This document shows, piece by piece, positions 33,619-40,465 of a stretch of 40,465 nt of DNA. The stretch's first letter is position 1. Each line of letters opens with the position of its first letter. The stretch comes from Deltaproteobacteria bacterium (GTDB lineage: Bacteria; Desulfobacterota; Syntrophobacteria; Syntrophobacterales; Syntrophobacteraceae). The notes beneath the pieces were generated by a model. That model saw only the letters and a list, made by a program, of their open reading frames with translations. It was not told where the DNA came from and ran no database searches. A program made the position numbers and the translations under genes. The DNA lies in assembly GCA_021793275.1 (NCBI GenBank), contig JAJYTC010000020.1, positions 1-40,465 on the forward strand. The letters are read 5' to 3'.

Positions 33619-34539
33619 ATGAGATTTAGCCCTTCATCGAGGAATTTGCTCACGTTTTGTACCCTTCTGCTGATAACCCTCGTCTGCCTGCCCTGGTTTT
33701 TATCCTTGTATATCGCAGGCATGCTTACCATCGCCCTATATTTTTCCGTTTTCACAATGTCATGGGACCTTCTGTTCGGCTATTCCGGTGAAGTCAATTT
33801 CGGGCCGACGTTTCTGATCGGCATCGGGGCTTACGCGGCCGCCCTTTTGAACGTGAACGCCGGGTTACCGGTGTTCGCCTGCGTTCTGCTGGGGACTCTT
33901 ACGGCCGTATTGGCAGGGCTGCTGCTGGTCGCCCCTGCCCTTCGGCTGCGCGGGCCCTATTTTTGCCTGATCACTCTGGTATCCGTGCTCGTACTCCAGG
34001 AGTTCATAACCATATTCGCTCAATACACGGGCGGGGAAATAGGCATGACTCTTCCCGGAGTTCTTTCCGCGAGCGGCATGGTCAACTATTACCTGGCATT
34101 GGCGCTCGTTTGTGTAAGCGCCGGAGTTTTTCTCGGCATAACCTCATCGCCCGTCGGCCTTATTTTGCAGGCCGGCGCGCAGGACCCTGTCGCGGCGGAG
34201 AGCCTCGGGTTCAATATCGTTAAATATAAGGTGCTGGCTTTCAGCCTCAGTGCATTTTTTTCGGGTCTTTCGGGCGCTATGCTGGTTTTTTACATGGGCA
34301 CGGCATCGGTGAGCATAGTGGTGTCCGTTTCGGTGATTCTGCAGATCATCATCGCTGCCATAATAGGGGGAAGACGTACAATCGTCGGGCCCATCCTGGG
34401 TTCTCTTTTCATCATTATAACAGGTCAGTGGCTGCAATACCTGGGACAGCTCGATTACGCAGCCGTTGCTATTTTGGCCCTGATTATCCTTTTATTCTTT
34501 CCCGACGGCATCGCAGGAATCATACTGCGCAGGCACTAA
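33619..34539 (+). CDS. ABC transporter permease, LivM type
   Basis: The second inner-membrane permease of the Liv-type importer, 306 residues and about nine hydrophobic segments. GYSGEVNFGPTFLIGIGAYAAA is the LivM counterpart of the family's GQ.SlGhaaf motif, and GGRRTIVGPILGSLF is the coupling-helix region. AGGA lies just upstream of ATG 33619. The ATPase gene follows after 13 bases. Confidence 0.92.
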   Translation: MRFSPSSRNLLTFCTLLLITLVCLPWFLSLYIAGMLTIALYFSVFTMSWDLLFGYSGEVNFGPTFLIGIGAYAAALLNVNAGLPVFACVLLGTLTAVLAGLLLVAPALRLRGPYFCLITLVSVLVLQEFITIFAQYTGGEIGMTLPGVLSASGMVNYYLALALVCVSAGVFLGITSSPVGLILQAGAQDPVAAESLGFNIVKYKVLAFSLSAFFSGLSGAMLVFYMGTASVSIVVSVSVILQIIIAAIIGGRRTIVGPILGSLFIIITGQWLQYLGQLDYAAVAILALIILLFFPDGIAGIILRRH

Positions 34540-34552
34540 CGAGGATAAATTG

Positions 34553-36028
34553 ATGGCGCTGCTTGAAGTTTCGGGATTGAACAAAAGATTCGGGGGCATC
34601 CGTGCTGTAAAGGACGTCGATCTCAGTGTGCAGGAAGGACAGATCGTCGGTTTGATCGGGCCAAACGGTTCGGGAAAATCCACACTATTGAAGTTGCTGA
34701 CGGGAGTGCACAAACCCAACAGCGGCTCGATCCGCTTTGACGGTCGCGAGATCCATAACTGGCCCATCAACAAGCGCATAAAACAGGGCATGGCGATCGT
34801 CTTTCAACATTCCCGGCCATTGCATCGACAAACGGTGCTCGATAACATCAAACTGGCCCTTTTGCCGGACCGAGTATTCAACATCCATTATCCAGGGGAT
34901 ATCGAAGCCAAGGCGCTGCAGGCGGCCAGACTGCTGGGGCTCGAAGATGTGGTGGACGCATACCCCGGATCGCTGCCTTTTGGCTACATACGCAGAATGG
35001 AAGTGGCTAAAGCACTTGCCCTTAGCCCCAGGCTGCTGCTCATGGATGAACCTTTTGCGGGGTTGACCCCTTCCGAAGTAGGTGAGCTTGCAGAGCTGAT
35101 CCTCTCGGCACGGCACGAAAAGCAGGCCATAGTCCTTGTAGATCACAATGTAAAAGCGGTTTACAGTTTCGTAAACAGAATCATAGCACTCTATGTCGGC
35201 GCCAAGATAGCCGACGGAGAGCCCCGGGAAGTGATGGCAAATGCAGAGGTTCGCAGGGTTTTTCTGGGAAAGAGCATGGACGAAGGGCAAATACTGCAGC
35301 CTTCCATGGCCTCTGAGCCGGGAGGCGACAATCTTTTGCTCGATCTGGATATTGAGTCTCTCAAATACGGCAAGGCGGAAATACTGCGCAATGTGTCAAT
35401 CCGAATTCGGGAGGGCGAGTTCGCATCCATAGTCGGCCTCAACGGGGCCGGCAAATCCAGCTTGATGAAAGCCGTTACGGGGCTGGTGAACTACACGGGC
35501 GACGTGAAATGGCGGGGAATGTCCACCAAACGGATGACGACAGCTCAAATCATCAGGTTGGGTATAGCCTTTGCACCCGAGACAAGGGAATTGTTTCACC
35601 ATATGAGCGTCAAGGAAAACCTGGAGATGGGCGGCGAGAGACTGAATCGACATGAACTCGAAGCCAGGCTGGAAGATGTTTACGCGCTCTTTCCGATTCT
35701 CAGGGAACGTGTTGCACAGCCAGCCTATACGCTCTCGGGCGGTGAGCAGCAGATGCTCACCATCGGGCGGGCACTGATGCAGGCCCCCTCGCTGCTGATA
35801 TTGGACGAGCCGACTCTGGGTCTGGCGCCGGTCGTGCTGGAGGCCATCTCGGAAGCACTGCTAAAACTTCACCAATCACGCGGACTGACAATACTTCTGG
35901 CCGAACAGAACCTGCATTTTGCACTAAAACTTTCCAACAGCATTTATTTACTCGACCATGGAAGTATAAGCTGGCATGGCGCAGTTGCGGACTTTGTGCA
36001 AGAGGTGGGCGACAAATTCCTGGTATGA
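34553..36028 (+). CDS. Fused LivG-LivF ABC ATPase
   Basis: A single 491-residue protein with two complete ATP-binding cassettes, where Liv systems normally have separate LivG and LivF proteins. The first cassette (about 1-240) is LivG-like: Walker A GPNGSGKST (36-44), LLLMDEPFAGLTPSE, with the LivG signature variant LPFGYIRRMEVAKAL. The second (about 262-491) is LivF-like: Walker A GLNGAGKSS (295-303), signature LSGGEQQML and Walker B LLILDEPTLGL. Both Walker B glutamates and switch His are present. The start is ATG 34553, with GAGG eight bases upstream; a TTG precedes it. It belongs to the importer operon. Confidence 0.9.
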   Translation: MALLEVSGLNKRFGGIRAVKDVDLSVQEGQIVGLIGPNGSGKSTLLKLLTGVHKPNSGSIRFDGREIHNWPINKRIKQGMAIVFQHSRPLHRQTVLDNIKLALLPDRVFNIHYPGDIEAKALQAARLLGLEDVVDAYPGSLPFGYIRRMEVAKALALSPRLLLMDEPFAGLTPSEVGELAELILSARHEKQAIVLVDHNVKAVYSFVNRIIALYVGAKIADGEPREVMANAEVRRVFLGKSMDEGQILQPSMASEPGGDNLLLDLDIESLKYGKAEILRNVSIRIREGEFASIVGLNGAGKSSLMKAVTGLVNYTGDVKWRGMSTKRMTTAQIIRLGIAFAPETRELFHHMSVKENLEMGGERLNRHELEARLEDVYALFPILRERVAQPAYTLSGGEQQMLTIGRALMQAPSLLILDEPTLGLAPVVLEAISEALLKLHQSRGLTILLAEQNLHFALKLSNSIYLLDHGSISWHGAVADFVQEVGDKFLV

Positions 36029-36065
36029 GCAGAGCGCCAAAACTTGGGGACGTCACCGGAGGAGA

Positions 36066-39000
36066 CTATGAGAAGGTTTGCTCTCGGTCCAGCACTTCCC
36101 GAACCTTCTTGAGCAGTGTCTCTATGGAAAAGGGTTTTTGCAAAAAATCGATCCCCTCCTCCAGGACTCCTTGATGTGCAATGACATCAGCCGTATAGCC
36201 GGACATGAAAATGCTTTTCAATCCCGGTTTTACCTCTGTGAGTCTGTCTCTTAAGTCTTTACCGTTCATTTCGGGCATTACCACATCGGTAACAAGCAGA
36301 CGGATGGCGCCGGGATAATTTTGAACCATTTCCAATGCCGCAGTCGGACTTTTGGCTGCCAGGACCTCATAGCCGTGCCGCTGCAAGATAGCCTCTCCCA
36401 GGGCCAGCAGCGGTTCTTCGTCCTCCACCAGAAGCACTGTTTCCTTTCCTTTCAATTCTTTGTTCGCCCCGGAAGCGGTTTTTGTCAAAACTTCATCCAC
36501 GATGCGGGGCAGGTAGATGTTGAAGGTTGTCCCCCGGTCAAGTTCGCTGCGAACATCGACAAACCCGTTATTCTGATCGAGGATGCCGTATACTGTTGCA
36601 AGACCCAACCCCGTGCCCTTTCCAACTTCCTTTGTCGTAAAAAACGGGTCAAAAATACGTTCGAGGGTTTGGCTGTCCATGCCGGTCCCCGTATCGCTCA
36701 CAGCCAGCAGGACATACTGCCCGGGGACAACCCCGTTATGATCTCGGCAATAGTACTCATCGAATTCGAAATTACCGGTTGATATGGTGATCTTTCCCAC
36801 TCCCGCTATGGCGTCGCGAGCATTGACACACAAGTTGGCCAAAATTTGGTCGATCTGTGTGGGGTCCATCTTGACCGGCCATATATTCATGCCCGGGTTC
36901 CAATGCAGCTCTATATCTTCGCCGATCAGGCGCCGCACCATTTTAAGCATGCTTTCCACGGTCTCATTGATATCGAGCACTCTCGGGCTGATCGTCTGCT
37001 TGCGGGCAAAGGCCAGGAGTTGGCGCACCAAATCAGCCGAGCGGTGCGCCGCCTTGAGAATTTCCTGGAGCCGATCGTAAGCAGGCCGGGCGGAGTCAAT
37101 TTCCAGCAATGCCAGCTCCGTTTGCCCGACGATCACCGAAAGCATGTTGTTGAAGTCATGAGCGACACCACCTGCCAGGCGCCCGACGGACTCCATCTTC
37201 TGGGCTTGGTGGAGTTCTCGTTCCAGCTTCCGAAAACGGCCCATGTTGCGCCCGACGGCAAGGTAATGGGAGATGGCGCCAAGAGCGTCCCTGATGGGCG
37301 AGATGGCGCCGTCCGATTCAAAATCATTTCCGTCTTTGCCCTTGTTTAAGATGCTGCCCCTCCACACTCGCCCCTCATCGAGGGTCTGCTTCAAGTTCCT
37401 GTAGAAATCGTCGTCATGCTGCGCACTGCGCAGAAAACTAAACTTTCTTCCTTTGAGTTCCTCGTTGCGATAACCGCTGGAACGCTCAAAAGCGGGATTG
37501 ACATAGAGAATAGTTCGACGATTATCGGCAACGAGAATATTGTCATCGGCCTGTTCGACAGCAGTGGCGAGAAGGGCTGCCTGCGCGTCGCTGCGCTTTC
37601 GCTCCGTAATATCGCGAGAGGTTCCAATGATGCCGCGGACAATTCCTTGCTGATCACGTAAGAGTCGTGCGGAAACTTCAGTCCAAAAGGTCGATCCGTC
37701 TTTGCGATATTGCTCTATCTCGAGGATTCGCACACGGTCCGGATCAACTCCGGGGAACTTCTCCAGGCCGAGCTCATAAGACAGCGTCTTTTGAACAAGC
37801 TTCATGGCCGCCGGGGGTAAATAATCGTCAGGTTTAAGCAGCTGCCATTCACTGAGTGTCCATCCATACATTTTTTCAGCGGAAGGGCTTATGTAAGTGA
37901 GTTTCATATCCAGGCCCATGGTGAAGATCACATCGTTGACATTATCGGCCAGAAGCCGATATTGTTGTTCACTCTCCTTGAGCGCTTCCTCAAAACGCTT
38001 GCGTCCGGTGATATCCTGAATGACACCCAACACCGCTCCCGACTCGGGGAAATATTCCGCCACGGCGTGAATATCTATGATCTTCCCATCAGTAGGCCTG
38101 CGAATTTTAAGTTCCACATTATAGGGTTTACCGTTTTCAATCAGTTCGCGGAGAGCCGTATCAAGCATGCTGCGATATTCGGGCAGGGGGATCTTTTGCA
38201 CCTCCCGCATGGAGTACTCCCTGTTTTCCAGCCCGTAAAGGATCCTCGCACCCTCGGAAGCGTGGACTTCATCGGTTCCCGGAATAAACTCCCAGTTACC
38301 GAAGCGAGCCGCCACTTCCGCCCTCCGAAGACGGCTTTCTTTGAGTCGAAGTTCCTCTGCCGTTCGCTTTAGTGAATCTTCCGCCCGTTTGCGCTCAACG
38401 ATTTCCCACACCACGTCGGCAAGGTAGGCAGCAGTTTCGACGTCTTTTCGGGTATAGTCCTCGTGCTTGTTGCCCACGCCCATGATCGCGACCAGCTCAC
38501 CTTCCCTCATCACGGGCACAGCCAGGTCACGAACCACCCTGACGTGCCCTTTGGGCATACCCCTCTTATGTTCCAGCGAACTATAATCGTTATGTATTAC
38601 CGGCTTTCTTTCCCGTACGCAGTCCACCCAGACGCCTGCCCGATCGATGCTGTAGTGCATGCCCTTCTCCAGGGTTTGGCAGAACTCGTGCAACGTACGG
38701 GTGGAAAATTGCTGCAAGGAAAGGGTCTTTTGGTCGCTTTCCACAAAGTGGTAATATCCGATGGGACTTTTCAACAATGCGCAGACCTGATCGACGGCTT
38801 CGGCCAGCAGCTCGTCCGATGAGTGGACTGCGGCATATTCGATGAGAGAGAGCCGTACCGAGGTCAACCTTTGCGCCATGCGCTCGGTGGTTTGGTCGCG
38901 AAAAACCAGGACCACCCCTGTTATGGTTCCGTCAGCGACTCGGATGGGAGCGCCGCTGTCTGCTATGGGGCGTTCCGTACCGTCCCTGGCGATCAACACG

Positions 39001-39839
39001 GTGTGGTTGGCCAGCCCCACCACCGCACCCTCCCGCAGTACGCGCTCCACCGGGCTCTCAACTTCAGCCCGTGTCTGTTCGTTGACAATCCTGAAGACCT
39101 CCTCCAACGGCCTGCCTCTGGCCTCTTCCCTGCTCCAGCCGGTGAGGTCTTCAGCCACGGGATTCATCAACACGATTCTCGCCTCGATATCTGTAGAGAT
39201 GACTGCATCACCAATCGATTGCAAAGTTATGTCCAGATCCTGGCTGTTTTGTTGCAGGCGGGCGAGATAGCGGAGCTTCGACAGCCGATCCGACAAAATC
39301 TTGCCTGCGAGCACCGTTGCCAGAGGATAGAGCAGCAGCACCGGCAGACCGACGCGGGTAACGGCGGTAAGGGCAATGGTTGCGGGCAGCGTGAACATAA
39401 GGGCCACCATTACCAGGTGGACGACGAGGCCGAGCAGGTAGAGACTCGATGTGGACGGCGGCCCTGTTTCCGGCTTGAAACGGAAACGGGCCAGCAGGCC
39501 AATACCCGCTGAGGAAACTATTACCAGCACGCCCATCAACGTGCCCATTCCTCCGATCACGACGCAGCCCGCCAGCGTGATCAGTGTCGCCGCGGCGGCC
39601 GCAAAAGGCCCGAAGTACAGCGCGCACAGACTGACAATGACCGAGCGACCCTCAAAGATCAGTCCCGGTCCAAAGACTACGGGACACAGCATTCCGAGCA
39701 CGGCCGCCCCCCCGAAGACGGCGCCCTGCAACAAAACGCCCACCCTGGCGTCCCGGGGCCGGTGATCCTCAATGAAGTTGGAAACGACGCTTAGAGCCAG
39801 CAGAAAGCTCAGATTGAGAAGTAGATCGGTGTAGACCAT
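36066..39839 (-). CDS. Multi-PAS membrane hybrid histidine kinase
   Basis: A 1257-residue sensor. Residues 1-190 form a LytS-like 5-6 transmembrane region (SVIVSLCALYFGPFAAAAATLI). Then come a PAS domain (about 205-320), a GAF domain (about 335-480) and three PAS domains (about 505-885, each ending in a GxxRDITERKR-type box). The dimerisation/phosphoacceptor domain has His894 (GGVAHDFNN, the HisKA class), and the ATPase follows with NARDAI (N box), DTGTGMD and GKGTGLGLATV. The receiver domain (about 1130-1255) has Asp1185 (TDVVMP) and Lys (LQKPF). No adjacent output regulator is present, so the output is unknown. It converges on the importer operon. The cytoplasmic PAS domains suggest redox or ligand sensing. 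Confidence 0.92.
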   Translation of the reverse strand: MVYTDLLLNLSFLLALSVVSNFIEDHRPRDARVGVLLQGAVFGGAAVLGMLCPVVFGPGLIFEGRSVIVSLCALYFGPFAAAAATLITLAGCVVIGGMGTLMGVLVIVSSAGIGLLARFRFKPETGPPSTSSLYLLGLVVHLVMVALMFTLPATIALTAVTRVGLPVLLLYPLATVLAGKILSDRLSKLRYLARLQQNSQDLDITLQSIGDAVISTDIEARIVLMNPVAEDLTGWSREEARGRPLEEVFRIVNEQTRAEVESPVERVLREGAVVGLANHTVLIARDGTERPIADSGAPIRVADGTITGVVLVFRDQTTERMAQRLTSVRLSLIEYAAVHSSDELLAEAVDQVCALLKSPIGYYHFVESDQKTLSLQQFSTRTLHEFCQTLEKGMHYSIDRAGVWVDCVRERKPVIHNDYSSLEHKRGMPKGHVRVVRDLAVPVMREGELVAIMGVGNKHEDYTRKDVETAAYLADVVWEIVERKRAEDSLKRTAEELRLKESRLRRAEVAARFGNWEFIPGTDEVHASEGARILYGLENREYSMREVQKIPLPEYRSMLDTALRELIENGKPYNVELKIRRPTDGKIIDIHAVAEYFPESGAVLGVIQDITGRKRFEEALKESEQQYRLLADNVNDVIFTMGLDMKLTYISPSAEKMYGWTLSEWQLLKPDDYLPPAAMKLVQKTLSYELGLEKFPGVDPDRVRILEIEQYRKDGSTFWTEVSARLLRDQQGIVRGIIGTSRDITERKRSDAQAALLATAVEQADDNILVADNRRTILYVNPAFERSSGYRNEELKGRKFSFLRSAQHDDDFYRNLKQTLDEGRVWRGSILNKGKDGNDFESDGAISPIRDALGAISHYLAVGRNMGRFRKLERELHQAQKMESVGRLAGGVAHDFNNMLSVIVGQTELALLEIDSARPAYDRLQEILKAAHRSADLVRQLLAFARKQTISPRVLDINETVESMLKMVRRLIGEDIELHWNPGMNIWPVKMDPTQIDQILANLCVNARDAIAGVGKITISTGNFEFDEYYCRDHNGVVPGQYVLLAVSDTGTGMDSQTLERIFDPFFTTKEVGKGTGLGLATVYGILDQNNGFVDVRSELDRGTTFNIYLPRIVDEVLTKTASGANKELKGKETVLLVEDEEPLLALGEAILQRHGYEVLAAKSPTAALEMVQNYPGAIRLLVTDVVMPEMNGKDLRDRLTEVKPGLKSIFMSGYTADVIAHQGVLEEGIDFLQKPFSIETLLKKVREVLDREQTFS

Positions 39840-40088
39840 AATTGGTTGTTCCTTCCGAGAAGCGGCTCATACCAATCCGGCAGCACCCGCATCACTTACC
39901 GTAATGGCCGCCTCGACGTGCTCCGGCCTGGCCTTTGCTCCAAAAAGACCCCGATTTTACGCATGAAATTGCGAGAGTATACGATCTCCGAATGAAACAG
40001 GCAAGTTATGCGTCCATGACGCCGTCGGTGTTTGTGATTCTATGGGATTGTTCCCGGCTGGACGTTTGCCGGATTCCTGGCATGGATT

Positions 40089-40322
40089 TCATGCCGGGGA
40101 CCGCAAATTTCTGACCGTGACCTTATTATTATGGTAAGCTTGCAGATGGGAGTCCGTAGTGTAAATCTCAGAGCAGCCAACAGAAACCAAAGACGCCAGG
40201 ATCAGCGAATCAACGGCCGGAATTCCCAGTCCGTGAGATAATCGGGCGGCCTGGCTCAGTATTTCCCGATCCGGCCATACTACGGATGTCACATCATTTA
40301 TCGCATTCAAAACGACTTCCAC
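40089..40322 (-). pseudogene. C-terminal PIN-domain fragment
   Basis: A 77-residue frame with the second half of a PIN ribonuclease domain: the acidic residues in IPAVDSLILASL and IYTTDSHLQAY are those of the VapC active site. The first half, with the N-terminal DTN acidic motif, is missing; the frame is closed by a TGA around 40372, and the upstream DNA is a promoter for the plus-strand edge gene. No antitoxin gene is seen. It is best read as a toxin relic; a frameshifted complete gene is less likely. Confidence 0.55.
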
Positions 40323-40363
40323 ATTTTGCAGTTTTCCCTTAACCCTACAACGACATTTATTTC

Positions 40364-40391
40364 TTGACTGTTAACGGGATCTCAATATTGT
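40364..40391 (+). promoter_or_regulatory. Predicted sigma70-type promoter of the edge gene
   Basis: TTGACT at 40364-40369, a 16-base spacer, then TATTGT at 40386-40391. Initiation near 40398 would leave a short leader holding the strong AAGGAGGAG ribosome site at 40410-40418. Confidence 0.5.
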
Positions 40392-40425
40392 GCTCTCCAA
40401 AACCTTAGCTAAGGAGGAGCAGTCT

Positions 40426-40465
40426 ATGTTGCCACTTTGCCGATGCCTTGATGAACCTTGTCCGG
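40426..40465 (+). CDS. Start of an unidentified gene (partial)
   Basis: ATG 40426 follows a strong AAGGAGGAG box and a predicted promoter. Thirteen codons are visible before the window ends; they contain three cysteines (PLCRCLDEPC), too little to name a family. Confidence 0.5.
   Translation, partial: MLPLCRCLDEPCP

Overview
The window reads as chromosomal DNA of an anaerobic, Gram-negative, Desulfobacterota-like bacterium (formerly Deltaproteobacteria; a Syntrophobacter-type sulfate reducer or syntroph is my guess). This is inferred from gene content: an anaerobic-style beta-oxidation operon, several zinc-type UroD/MtaA methyltransferase homologues, an acetylene-hydratase-like Mo/W enzyme, KdsB (lipopolysaccharide, so Gram-negative) and an apparent selenoprotein. 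Most genes are moderately GC-rich. No rRNA, tRNA, CRISPR array or intact mobile element was seen.

Layout. Positions 1-2823: the end of a membrane protein, then leuA behind a complete leucine attenuator (promoter, Leu-rich leader peptide, mutually exclusive antiterminator and terminator), then recO. 2877-5361: a CcdA/DsbD-like membrane thiol transporter translationally coupled to a TlpA-like thioredoxin, then glgC. 5348-6208 (minus): a degenerate single-domain response regulator and a tiny secreted His/Tyr-rich protein with its own terminator. 6512-10253: a ctpA protease, a divergent polysaccharide deacetylase, and an exported DUF1573 protein whose family Cys codon is an in-frame UGA, best read as selenocysteine. 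10254-12960: a gene-poor stretch with a small Cys-rich protein, a long inverted-repeat structure, a candidate sRNA, arfB, a decapitated MazF and an ORF interrupted by UAG.

12985-28622 is metabolic. A UroD/MtaA-like gene converges on a minus-strand fatty-acid operon. In transcription order the operon is SDR, FabH-like, WrbA-like, acyl-CoA ligase, hydroxyacyl-CoA dehydrogenase/enoyl-CoA hydratase fusion, thiolase and acyl-CoA dehydrogenase, enough for activation and a full beta-oxidation turn. Divergent from it is a three-gene plus-strand set: UroD/MtaA-like, bis-MGD Mo/W enzyme, UroD/MtaA-like. No corrinoid protein lies nearby, so its chemistry is open.

28673-40465: kdsB (minus); an acyl-CoA ligase followed by a Liv-type ABC importer whose two ATPases are fused into one protein, which suggests uptake plus CoA activation of an organic acid; a 1257-residue hybrid histidine kinase; a truncated PIN-domain relic; and the start of a further gene at the edge.

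The strongest unusual items are the Sec-containing DUF1573 protein (9195-10253), the leu attenuator (96-319) and the methyltransferase/molybdoenzyme cluster (24229-28622).
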